From contig NC_064436.1 of assembly GCF_023343835.1 (NCBI RefSeq), positions 55,651,883 to 55,715,882 on the forward strand: DNA of 64,000 bases. The letters are read 5' to 3'. The DNA comes from Lagopus muta (Eukaryota; Chordata; Aves; Galliformes; Phasianidae). Below the pieces are notes generated by a model. It did no database searches. It saw only the letters and a program-made list of their open reading frames with translations, and had not been told where the DNA came from. Position numbers and translations under genes: made by a program. This document shows, piece after piece, positions 36,821-48,960 of the stretch (position 1 is the stretch's first letter; the number at the start of each line of letters is the position of its first letter).

Positions 36821-36905
36821 ATGGAAATATAGAATGGTACGGGTTGGAAAGGTCCTTAAAGATCACCCAGTTGCAACCCTTATGCAGTGGTTCCAACTAC
36901 AAAAT
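36821..36905 (-). mobile_element. CR1 LINE 3' terminal fragment
   Basis: TATAGAATGGTACGGGTTGG, AAAGGTCCTTAAAGATCACC, CAGTTGCAACCC is the reverse complement of the last part of a CR1 3' UTR, including a trace of the terminal octamer. Only about 85 bases are present. Confidence 0.8.
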
Positions 36906-37369
36906 ATTAGCTGATACTAAATCAGCCAAAAAAAATTCACAGCAAATATAGCTATAATTCTTTCCTAGTTCAATAGATATAACTCAGTAGAAAAACATGG
37001 AAAAAGACAATTACGTGTGTTTTCCATGAAAATGGACATTTTTATTACTTCACCTTTTAAGTCTGAGGCTGCTGTAGGATATAGGAGCTCAGCATCCTTT
37101 TAAGAACTTTTTGCCTGCAAAGTTAGCTTTTTCTGGCTCTTGTGACTGAAGAGCCAAAAGAGAGTGAATGGCACTGTCTGTAGCTAATTCTAGTAGTAAG
37201 GATTGGTGAAAGCCATCTTCTTTAAACACTTGCTCTCTTTAGAGACTTTCCAAGTGTATTGCATATTTGATGCATATGATGTTTCAGAAAAAAAAAAAAA
37301 GTGGAGATAGTAAGTGCAAGATGGATGGGCACACTGGCAAGAGGTCTTTTTACCAAGCATTTTTCTTCC

Positions 37370-37397
37370 TTTTTTTTTTTTTTTTTTTTTTTTTTTT
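37370..37397. repeat. Poly-T tract
   Basis: About 28 uninterrupted T. The plus frame at 37301-37537 runs through it and is not credible as a gene. Confidence 0.95.
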
Positions 37398-37854
37398 GTC
37401 TAATGATGGCTCATAATGGCCTTTATTTAGAAAGAAATTCTGTCAACTGCATTACAACTTTCAGTCTCTTACCTCTGTTTTTAACTATTCCGTGGATAGT
37501 ATTTGCCAAGATCCACCATAATGACATAGAAGTGTAAAGATTTCTGAGTACCAAAAGGTTGTGCATCTTGGGTTAATTTATTCTAAATGATTGCAAACCC
37601 AGTCCTATGGCTGGAATTATTGTTTTCTGCTTCTTTTATTCAGAAAGAAATCTGATCCTCTGGGAAAAAAAGAATGAAACAACACTGTAGAACTGAGAGT
37701 GATTATGCATGGAAGAAAGAAGTAATGAGAGACATCCAGATGCAATTTAGAAGTCAATATCTTGTAGACAAACAGCACTGTCTGTAGAAAAAACAGGATA
37801 TCAAAAGCTGATGCTAAAAAGTATTATTTCTTAGAGCATCTGGAAAAATATACT

Positions 37855-37888
37855 AAATTTAGAAAGTGGGGAAATTTAGAAAGTGGGG
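37855..37888. repeat. Exact 17-bp tandem duplication
   Basis: AAATTTAGAAAGTGGGG occurs twice in a row, without mismatch. Confidence 0.95.
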
Positions 37889-39420
37889 AAATACATTGTA
37901 AATCTTGCCCAGGATTCTCTGTCAAATAATGCTGCTAAGACTGATCTGCTGTGACCCTGATGTCACATTTACTCATTGGCTGCATAATGTCTTTCTGAGT
38001 TAGCAAGATGGTTAATGCCAAACCTGATCAATAAGGTGATAGATACTTCTTCAGGTAGATATTTTGTCAAAAAGTATTCAGTGTATTTTTGTTATAAAAA
38101 TGAGGGTTGAGGAGAAGTAATAGGCAATCATAAAATGTGCTTAACAGAGACTCAAAAATAACTTTGAAATGTAATATGCCTCATGGAGACAAAATAATAT
38201 TATTATTTTTGAAAACCAGTTATGATATTCATTAGATATACAATGGACTACATGAAAAGGAAACAATGAACACAGGAATACTTGATATTCCAGTGAGCTA
38301 TTCCAATTATACTAAATTGCTTACAATAAACCTTTATAATGTGGCAGGTAATTTATCCATTATAAGCACAGGAAGTAAAGAAAGCCTTCTTCTGAAAATC
38401 TTGTACAGTTTTTCATCTTCAGTTCTTCCAGATCTGTACTGAATATATTTTACCAAGTACTGTCTGATGATTCCAAAAAGCAAAATAATATTTTGCCTAT
38501 TAGAATTCTGTAGAAGTTGAGACGTTTTTTTAATCTGAAAGGATGTAATGACTATTGCAAAAAGTACTTATGTGTGTTTTTTATACTCTTCTGTGTTCAC
38601 ACTATCGCAGATCCACATAATATCTGTAAGTCCAGATTGATCCATAGATCAATGTAGAAACTTTCATGGGCATTTAGAATTTAGTCTTCTTTAGTTGACA
38701 AAATAACTATCTCCTATTTGAAAGAAAGTATGTGAGTAAACTAAATATGGTGAAGTAGACAGGGAATTAGCCTACTTTCTTGTTTGGGAAGGCATGCTAA
38801 TCTGTAAGATTGCAGAAATTAGACAACATGTAAAAAAGAAACCAGTTATAGTTCCTCATTTGTGCAACTTAATAAACGTGAAACTCATGTTTCTTATCAT
38901 AAACATCATTGAGCTATTTTATACATCATTATATAAACTTAGTCAATGTACATCTGAAAATTTGACATAAAATTATAAAAATCTCAAGACATGATAGGAA
39001 GGAATTACTGTGATTTTATGAAGAGGTTGAGACAGAATGCTCATTAACCACAAGGTTCAGTCTAATGTCAAGCAATTTCTAATCTTCTCCTATTGCCAAA
39101 TAAAAGAAACATATATATATATTATTTGCAGACAATAACTGTATCGATAGATTTAAATGAATATTGCATCAGATGTACATTTTAAAAAGACATTTTACAT
39201 AGCATACATATGCCTGCAAGTTTCACTTATAGAAAAATAATAACAATAGTTTTCAACCTGTGGAGAAAGACTTATAATAACATTGGTGTGAGTAACATGG
39301 GTGCTGGCAATATACTGGCCATCCAACCACCAAGTTTTAAAACAAATCATTTTGGTTTAGTTACTGTCTAAAGAAACACTGTAATGTCATGAAGTTCAAG
39401 TGCTCTATAACAAGATGCCT

Positions 39421-39480
39421 GGGGTGCAACCCTGAACCCACTGAGATCAACAGGAATTTTGTTCTTAACTTCAGTGGTTT
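39421..39480. repeat. Imperfect palindrome resembling a reptile/bird dispersed repeat
   Basis: GGTGCAACCCTGAACCCACT leads into an arm CCACTGAGATCAAC (about 39438-39451). Opposite it, TTAACTTCAGTGG (about 39466-39478) forms an imperfect inverted repeat about GGAATTTTGTTC. Many reptile and bird genomes contain a repeat of the form 'aatcctgaacccattgaagtcaatgg..ttgacttcaatgg'; the resemblance is from memory and I cannot name the family. Confidence 0.45.
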
Positions 39481-42400
39481 GAGCTTCTATTTGTTTATGT
39501 GTTAGAACAGAAACTGGAAGCAAAATCTCAATCTCATTTGGGAATCATATCTGATATTACAAGCCTAAGAAATGACTCAACTAAATATGGGGAGGGGGGG
39601 GAAGCTATGTAAGCTGCAAGACCCAACAATCTAAACACTAATGATTTTGCTTAGTTTTTTTCCAGCCTCTGTGCTATGTTCAAGTAGCAGAAATACAAGT
39701 AATTTATTTCTAAATAGATCCAGTGAGAATATTAGCCTCTTATGGTGATTACTGCTGTAGATGTTGATTTCCTGCACTGATATTATGCTAATATTTTCTC
39801 TCCAGTATTCAAAATGTATTGTAATAATGTGAGTAAAAATCTCAACTTTTCACAACACTCTTTGTAAGAAACAATAGACAGATCCCTGAAGGCACAGCTG
39901 AAATTTACATATGGATTGAAGGTACTTATTGACTGGTATTTATGTTATCTGAAAACCCATGGTAGAACCATGTCCTCAAAACTGTGGAAATGAATATTTT
40001 ATTTGGACTGTATAGATTTAAAAATTCAACACTAAGGTTTTATTTTAAAGGGTTTAGATATTAGTATTCATATTCCATTAATAGAACATAGTATTTACAT
40101 AATAGTATTTCATTTAAAAAATAATAATAATAAAAAAATCTGCTCCATGTGAAGCATATTTCTCTGCAGAGAAAGACATACCACAAGGGATATATGTCTG
40201 ATGCCTTGCACTATGAAGCAGTTTTTTATGGAGATAAATCAGCCTAAGAAAACAAAGTTAAAAAAAAAAAAAATCAAAAGGGAAAAGAGAGAAAGTATTA
40301 AGACCAGATAAGTACAAAAATACAAGAGTTAACTGAATAAACATTATGAAAACAAAATATGGCCAAGGGAATAGTAAGGAAGTAGCATAAATACTTCAAA
40401 GGAAGTCTTATTTTCATGAAAAACAATAGTATGATTAGTCTCAGTTTTCTAGCCTAAAGGTATTTTTTAAAATTCTTGTGTACATTATTCATATTCTTAG
40501 CATAAAAAGCCATGTTGGCTCCATTACACTGGTAGTAGGATAGCAACAGAAAGAGCTGCTTTGCTCCTGCTTTGCATTCTTTCATTAAAGTGGTCTCAAA
40601 TGGTAAAGTGGCAATGGAATTTGGCACTCAAGTGTCTACCTTCGGTCTCACAGCTAGAATTTGATTCCCAGCATTCACTGTATCTTTTGAAAATGATGAG
40701 TCAGACAGACGCTGGCAGACTTCCAGATCTTGGTTGCATGTGTGAAAGGACACTGCTTTTCTTTTAAAGAAGGGAAACAGAGAAAGAAAAAAAAAAAAAT
40801 CCCAGATGAGCAGTCATAGTTCCGTGCCTAGAGAGAAGAAGGAGGAACTAAATTTGCATTAGAAACCCCTGCACCCAATTAGGGAGTATAGGAATGTACA
40901 GTAGTCATAAGAAGACATCTCTTGCATTTCCAATTCTCAACATGAAAAGTAGAAACAGAGTGCAAAGGAATACTTACGTTTTATTTTTGTTTCAAAGCAA
41001 AGGTTTTAGTAAGGTTGAAAACAATGTTTGGTGGTGTTTTCTTGTTTGCTTTGTTTTGTTTTGTTTTTTCTACAAAAAAAAAAGTTGCATAATATATAGT
41101 AAAATGCATATATATAGCTTGAAGTACATACAACTGATTTTTACCTTTTTTCTGACTGTGTGTTTTGACACATTTTTCATCATTTAATGATAGGAGCCTA
41201 TAGAGATCTTATCACAAGGAGAAACAAAGGCAATGCTGATGATTTAAAGCTACCAGTACTGCCAGAACTGCTTTGCCTCGAAAACAGAGGATTGAGGTGT
41301 TGACCCTGGGTTCAACAGCTGTCGCAAATTCAAGAAAAGTCAGATATGATATTTTTCATTCAAACCAAAGCCACTAATTTGCAATCAGCTAGAAGGGTTA
41401 AAGGATTTGGACTCATGCCACGCACAAGAGTGACCTCTTCTGGGTGAGGACAGAACTTTAAAAAATTCTCCCCTTACTTTTCAATTTCAATTTTTCAGTC
41501 AAGTCATTCCCATCTGAAAATAAGCATCCTAAACTCCATTTCCTAGAACTGACTTTATTCATAAAAAAGAGGAAATTCCAAATGTGGTTGTAATTTAATC
41601 TATTTATTTTCTCATTCTTTAGTATGCCATGATTTATCTGGTATGTTCTGAGTTACTCTGACAAAAGACTATCTGGCTCTATGATTTCTACTTTTAAAAC
41701 TGAAAAAGATAAAAGTGAAAATCCATAAGCAAAACTGTGTTGGATTGTCAACTGTATTTGCAGATACAACTACTACAATCAAATATGTACTAATGTAAAT
41801 TCCCTACAGTGATTAAAAGGAAGATCATTTTGTCCCTAAATGCTGCCGTCTGTGTCTGGAAAATATGGCAGGAGAATGTCCCCAAAGGGCAGGACAGGTC
41901 AAATTGGGCTGGATGAGCATCCAGGAGATTAGACCACAAAATAACTGAAATCCCAATCAGCACATAGATCAATGGAGTTTTTCAATCAGACTGAGCAACA
42001 TCACAATTCATCCCTGAGTCTTTTGACAATTTGTTCATTTTTAAAACAATTCTGATAGTACAATATTGCATAAGCTAAAAATTTATTTAATTTATTCAGA
42101 TTTACTTAGCACAAATATTTTAAAAGTTTTTTGCAAAGGAGAAATATGAATAAACATGTAAGTAATCAGTTTCAAATCATTTTGAAAACTGACTGCTTTT
42201 GCTATTCAGATGAGAATACAGTTAAAAATTCTAAATTATGTTTCTTGGTTACCATAAGACACTCAACAAAATATAAAATATATAAAGTGCTGCTTAAATA
42301 TTTTCAGTGCAAGGGCTGAGGGCTCAAATATTGTGGCTGTTACAACAGATGAAGCTCCATCTGTGGTTGGTAGTAACGCATGTTTAATTTAGTATAATGT

Positions 42401-43069
42401 TAAAGTCATTCTCTGGTTGATGGAGTTTCAATCTATCAGGCACTAAAAGACAGCCTTTTATATAATATAATGCTAAAAATTTTGTCTTGGGGATGATGAA
42501 GCCTGTGAATGACCTTACTGGAAGACCTTGCCATCAGTACTTAGATCCTTAATTTCTGAGATACTGATCCATTTTGTGGCTTCATCAGTTCTTTATCCTT
42601 GATTTATTTTTGAGATAATCTTTATAAAAATACCTGTGCTTATGTCAGAAGGGAAAACAGAATATTACTGTACATTCTGGACAAATATTTTGATTATTTT
42701 TGGAATTTTATTCAATACTTCTTTTTGAAACTTAAAATCTAATTTAAAAGGGTAATCTATCATTTGGAAATATCTGTGCTATTTTGTTTGCTGAGGGTTT
42801 GAAATTCTGCTTGAGGCAAAGCACTATTTCTCTTCCCTCCCACCAGAATTGAATACTAATGAGAGAAGCCACTGAAGATACCTGAATTTCCAATAGATAT
42901 CAAAGGACAAGTTTGAGTTTAGATTCCAAAAGAAGGTTTGCGCTTTACATACGTTGATAATTCATTGCTGTGAACTCCAGCCCAACTTGTACACAGATAT
43001 CGAGGCTGTCTCAATGCTTAAGCTTAATGCTTATTAGCTTATTTCATCTGGGGTTTCTCTTTGTGGTTG

Positions 43070-43084
43070 AGGAGGAGGAGGAGG
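43070..43084. repeat. (GGA)n trinucleotide run
   Basis: About five GGA units. Confidence 0.85.
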
Positions 43085-45485
43085 TTTGAAAATATAGGGA
43101 GAATTGGTCACTGAGACCTGAAATACATTATTTTATTGAGGAAACATCTGGAAAACTTAGATACTTTCATGCACAATGCTGGTAACATCAAAAAAACACT
43201 CACTCCAATCATATTCATATACAATTGGGAAGTCACTGGAAAAATTTTCATTACAATTTCTAAAGTTCTCTGGCTGTTAAGAAAAACATTGCCACACAGC
43301 CATTGGCAGCTCCAGGTAGACATGTTAGACCCCCGTACAATTCAAGCGTCTAGGAACCTCACAGCTACTACGTGAAATGGGCAATTTCCAGGATACTTCT
43401 ATTGAGGAGGAGGGCTTTTTTTAAAGGCTTTGCTTTTTGATGAAAATATTGAGCATGGTTGGACAAAAGAAAAACAATTCAGTTGCCAAACTGTAGTCTT
43501 GCAAATTCAATGATCATTGCCCAATTCTTCTGTTTCTTGAGGAGAGACAGGTATGCCACCACTGATGGCAGCTTTTTGCTTCATTTTCTCATGTGAATTA
43601 ATTTGTCAAGTCTGATGCTAAGGAGTAAGTTATAGGTGAGACAGGTGTATAGGTGTAGCTTTTAAAAGCAAATAATAGGCTGGAAACAATGTATTCTTTT
43701 TTGGATATTCAATTCCTGAAATCCTAGGGACCCCTCCATGTTCAAGGGCTAAATAAAATTTTTCGCATATGTTTCAAAAAGTATTTGGTGATGCAGCTGT
43801 GCCTTTTGTTGTCTGATTTTGATGTATGGAGGAAATACTGTACAAAATACAGGACATCACAGAATTCATTAAACTTGTAGAAATTTTGTTTTTCTTCAGA
43901 CTTTGCTATCTAGCAGCTTGTGTTGCAGTTTTAATGCAAAAAAAAAGAACTACCATATTTAATGTAATATTTTAATTTTAAAATACCTAATGCACACAAG
44001 AAGCTGGGAGGCATGCAACTGCATCTTCAAAGCTCAGTGGCATTTGTGTCACAGTACAGGTGCCTTTACAGGCAAAATTTAGAACTTTCACAGAGATTTA
44101 CAAGAAACTTGTCTCTCTTTACAAGATCTAGAGTATTAGACAATTCACATTTCATTCATGAAGGGAGAATAGGTTCTCAGGGATTGGGTATAAGACACTG
44201 TCAGGAAACATTTCCTTCCTAACTCTTTTTTTCTGCAATTTACATTTTGTCTCACCTCCTCTTTCTGAATGCAAAATTGCCTAGTAAATCATGATAGATA
44301 AGAAAACACTGAACTCTCTTAAATAAGGCAACATTGCCTTTTAGTCTTTTTAGACGAGACACTATGCCTTCTCTTTACAAGGACATGCCCTTTGCTTCCT
44401 TATTCCAGGCTTGATAGTGCTAAAGCCAATGTCAAAAGCTTTTTCAGTCTACAAAGAGAGTAGACATCTGTTAATCTGATGTTGTGAAGTCAACAAAGGC
44501 TACAAGAGGCACAGAGTTAAGTTAAAAGTCACATTCAAATACACTCCAATTATATATGTACAAGCTTCTACTTGCTATCTACAATTAGATAGCTTTCTTT
44601 CTGTTGTCACACCACATCTTTCCTTTACAGACAAATATGCCTAATATCTCCAAACTTCTGTTGGGAGTCCAGTGATCAGCAGAGAATCATCTGCCTGAGG
44701 AATAAGATTTGGTGAAATCTTCAGAAAAAAATACGTTCATTAAGAATGCATTTCACATTATCATTTTCAAAGACTACTGCTGTTTGTAACTACTACACTA
44801 GCACATTTTCTCTCTCAACAATAAATTGAAAATATTTTATTAATATACCCAACCCCATACTTCCCTGTTTTGCCTGTGAGAATCACTGATATGAACAAGT
44901 TAAATTTTCCTATCTCCTTTAATTCCCATTTTTAAGATGCTAATGATCAATAAATGCATATCTTCAGCACAATTTAGTTCAGCAAATTAGTTTTAAAATG
45001 ATTCTACATCCAGTGTAGTTCAAATAGAGTATACCAAAACTAGAGCAGTTCACAAAAGGAATAGGATAAGTCAGTTTTCAGGACTCAGACTAATTAAGAT
45101 GAAGACATTTAAGTAGCACCATCTCCTCCTACGACAGAAGTGCATTTGGCTTTCAGACATGAGCAGAGAGGCTGATATACTGAAGACTTTTGTTCAAATA
45201 ATCACAAATTTGTCTTTATTATGCAAATCAGCTGTCCTTTATTTCCCATGCTTCAGACTTCATTGAATTGCATACAGAATAGTTCTATACAGTAAATATT
45301 TACAGGTTTCAGACAAGAACTGTTGAAATAAACTCATAAATTTTGTTTACCTAGTGTCTTCCCAGAATTCAGAACAAGAAAATCCCCGGAATTACGAGTG
45401 TGAGAGATCCATGATCTGAAGGGAACAGCAGTGTTACCACTTGGCTGAAGCTCATCCCTTGAGCCTTTCATGGTGTATATATATT

Positions 45486-45504
45486 AAAAAAAAAAAAAAA
45501 AAAA
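45486..45504. repeat. Poly-A tract
   Basis: About 19 uninterrupted A, preceded by TATATATATT. Confidence 0.9.
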
Positions 45505-45681
45505 GCAAAGGAAAATGACCCAAAGATCTGATACATCAGGATAACAATCTAATCTGTCAAAACCTGCCTATCAACCTAAATTATTTTGCTATTTATCTCT
45601 GTGAAAAGAAGTAATTTCTCATTGGGATTCATCAACATTTGTTCCCGTTCTAGGAATTCTCTGCTAGCTAAAATACTCTTT

Positions 45682-45703
45682 GACAAAGATATGACAAAGA
45701 TAT
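45682..45703. repeat. Exact 11-bp tandem duplication
   Basis: GACAAAGATAT occurs twice in a row. Confidence 0.9.
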
Positions 45704-48542
45704 GTAGATTTTACCTCAAATCTAGATTTTTTTTCTTTTTATCATAGCCAAGAAATACTAGGTCCTATTTAGACTATTATTCTGTTCTTTGTGGTAGTAC
45801 TACAGAAAGAATTCTAGCTTTCCATTAAGTAAATCAAGTACCTAAAAAGCCAAAGGGATCTGTGATATCTCCTCTCTGAATTACAAAAGACTAAGTAAAA
45901 TGCTATCTCATATTTAAGATCCCATAAGCGTGTTGAAAACTTTCCCAACAAATACCATTGAACCATTTCACAAAACTGTCAGGAGAGGATTTTACCAGAT
46001 GTTCCTTTAACTGGGCCCAGGATTTCTATTTCACATAGAATAGGTCTGCAAGCTTTTGAGTTCCTCTGCTAACATTATCACATTATAACCTCAATATATC
46101 AGACTGGTCAGTCAGTACTACACACTACCTTAGCTTTCAGAAGGCTGGAAGATCTGCCTGAACCTTTCTGATCAGTTATATGTTATAATAAAGAGAACTG
46201 TGGACTCAGGTCATCACCTGACATTCTGGGCAACAGTTTTCAGGTCAGAAGCCAGGTCAGCATCCATTCCTCAGACCTACCCTCCCACAGATGGTTATAT
46301 CTCACATGCCATAAATCAAGTACAAGAACAAATTTTAATACATCCTGGAAACAAAGAAATATATTTAAAAGGCTTATATCATTATGTCCAGGATTTGTCT
46401 TACTCAAAGAAAGGCTTAACCTCCAGCTTCAGATCTATAAGCTACATCATCAATTTAACACCCCTGCCTTTGATTAACTGTTCATATAACAAAGTCAGTT
46501 CAGTCACAGGGTCATTGACTTTTCAAGATAAATAAGTGGACTTACAGTCATCTGCCTTTCTAGACCATCCTTTAACACCTTTTTAGAACCTCCTATTATT
46601 ATTTTGTCCCCCACAGTTCTTACAGAAAATTTTAACAACTCCTCCCTTCCTGTGTCTTGCTAACAAAGCCAGTCAAAAACACAAGTCACTGATGAAGCTA
46701 CATAGAGTACATCTTAAGTACCTTACTTCAAATATGGTTGTTCATTAAATAGAAAAGACCAATTGTAAGTGGTAATTACTGACCATTCCCAGAGGTCAGA
46801 TAATTGTGCTCCTCAGACACTCGAGCCCCTCCCATCTTATTTCCACCCCCAGTTCTCTTTATCAGTACTTATCTGCTTCAACCCTCTATCAAGGTTTGAG
46901 AAAATATCCAAGAAGTTTTTCAACTGCAAACATACCTAAATTTCTATTTGTTTTGTGGGAATAGAAATATTTGGGCTAGAAACATACTTAAAACCACCAG
47001 CCATGGATTTAAGCTGTGCAAGATTTTCTTACAAAATGGGACAACTGTCTTTTTAAAGGCCACAAATCCTGTCTGTAACTTGGATATGGGGGATGATGGG
47101 AGGAGATAAATTTATAAGTATTACTTAAACAAGCACTAGAGTGGAAGACAGGTAAGAGCCTGCGGATTTATGGACAGGAGGTTAAGCTGAAAGCACAAAC
47201 AGAGTAATAGCAAAGTTGAGGGGAATAACAGGATCTGCTGTAAATCAGAAGAAACAGAAAAGAAAAAAGCAATAAGGTTGAAGAAAAAGTATTTGGAGAA
47301 GATATAAAAACAAGCTGAGAAGGAAATTGAGACTAAATAGGCATGAACAAGAGGCATGAAACACAGTAGAAAAGGGAGACGAGAATGAATATAAAACTGA
47401 ATAGAGTAGATATAAAAGTAGAAAGTCACCTGCACATACAATGGAAACAAAAAAAAAAAATAACCGAAGTTGTATTACATTATGTTTATTTGCTTTGTAG
47501 TGACAAGTTGAATAATTTGCTCATGAAAAGAAACTAACTTCAGGAATTATTTTAAAAGTGAAATTTTGACATGGTAGACCAGAACAGCTGTTCAAAAGAC
47601 ATTACAGTCCATTGTACAAATTTTTCTTAGTTCAGTGCTTATTGGCTTAATAAAGAGCTCAGCAGGAATCCTTAAAGTCCCCTCTATTAATCTTGCTGTC
47701 AGATTGCACAAATTCCAAACCAAAAAAATTATATCCTTAGTCCCCCTACACTTACAGCATGACAAAAATGCAGAGAGCGTCCAATCTATTCTTTCAAAAA
47801 GAGAAGGAGGATAAACAGTGAAGATATTGTGCAACGCAGAGGTAACTGGGGAAAAGGAGGCACATTGCTGTGCCTGGCTTCCTCCCATTCCCTTCTCCTT
47901 TATCTAAGCTTTATTTTTTCTGATTTTATGTTATGTTCCACAAAACTAGTGTTTTCATCTCTTCTGAAGTGAAACAGATCTGTCCCCCCCTCATATCCCA
48001 AAATACAAGTAACTTCACTCATCCCTATGTGCCTCTTTCACCAACATGATTATACAAGGAGATGTACCAAAACAAAAACTAACAGAAATCCTGATGCTTG
48101 TTGGTACAATTAGCATCTTTATAAGATTTGCTGCTGGGGGAGAGGAAATAATTTTCCCCTGTGATCAAACCAGTTGTACATTAGCTTCTTCTCAGAACCC
48201 ATACCAACGCATTCAAGCAGCTTTTGAATGGTACTTCACAGGCAGTGCCCATCTATAAAGCAGTGAGATATGAATCAAGCAGCTAGAGGAAAAAGTTACA
48301 TGGAAACTCTATGGAATTCTACTAAAATAGATTCATTATCCAGTACATGTAGAAATAGATCCCAAAACATCACTTGTTTCATGTTCTTCTTTCTTAAGCA
48401 TCATGAATTGCATGACAGTTTTTCTTCCAGATTAGGTAAGCTTTAATTTATCTTTGAAATAGGCTTCAGGCTGGATGACATTTTTGCTAATTGAATTGTA
48501 AAGTAGTGTGGACATAACCTCAACAACCACTGTTATGATGGT

Positions 48543-48960
48543 GTGTTTATTACTCACTCAGATTTATTCAACCTGAGCAACATTCAAGGTGTGGGGAAAT
48601 ATTATAGTCAACATGAAGGTGAAAGCCTAATAGCTTGGTTATCTCAGTACTGGGAATCTGGCTGGCACCAGTTGTGTGTCTGGATAACAACAAAGCCCAT
48701 CAGTTGGGATCTCACACCAGAGATCAAGCTACTGATGTTGCAATTAACCAAAGACCTAATAGGGAGTTCACCCTATGGAAGTAAATCCTGACAGAAATGC
48801 GGGAGAGATATCCCTGTAATGTATGGTACCCAAGTTAAGCAGGTAGTTTCACTATTAAGAGAAGAAAGGTCAAGGGATCTGTCCAAGAAATCCAGTTCCT
48901 AGGAATAAAATGGCAAGATGAAGATCTACAGTTTGTTACAGGAGCTTACACAAAATACTT
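48543..48960 (+). mobile_element. Endogenous retrovirus remnant, gag-like and RT-thumb-like pieces
   Basis: A plus frame from 48543 to 48791 contains NIQGVGKYY, QHEGESLIAWL and QYWESGWHQL, which resemble a segment of endogenous retroviral Gag seen in birds. A second frame carries RERYP just beyond it. From 48884 to 48925 a different frame reads QEIQFLGIKWQDED, which resembles the end of the polymerase domain (thumb) of retroviral reverse transcriptase. The two lie within 100 bases, whereas protease and most of the polymerase should separate them, so a large internal deletion is likely. Stops and frame changes break both parts. No LTR, primer-binding site or env is recognisable. An ERVL-like (class III) origin is possible but uncertain. 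It is an old, non-functional copy. Confidence 0.6.

Larger units (their letters stand above)
36906..39420. other. Unrecognised AT-rich sequence
   Basis: No gene recognised. Contains a poly-T and a short tandem duplication. Confidence 0.5.
39481..48542. other. Unrecognised AT-rich sequence
   Basis: Nine kilobases without a recognisable gene. Frames at 46200-46535 (plus, 111 codons), 47592-47888 (minus, 98 codons) and 48046-48258 (plus, 70 codons) have no known domain. The last two lie just upstream of the retroviral relic and might belong to it, but I see no motif that shows this. Confidence 0.45.

Noticed and set aside
46200..46535. 111-codon plus frame upstream of the retroviral remnant
   Set aside because: Translation matches no retroviral or host family I recognise; nothing links it to the remnant 2 kb downstream.
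47136..47450. 104-codon hydrophobic minus frame that might suggest a membrane protein
   Set aside because: It is antisense to a purine-rich stretch, so Phe, Leu and Ser dominate by composition; it has no defined membrane-protein pattern.
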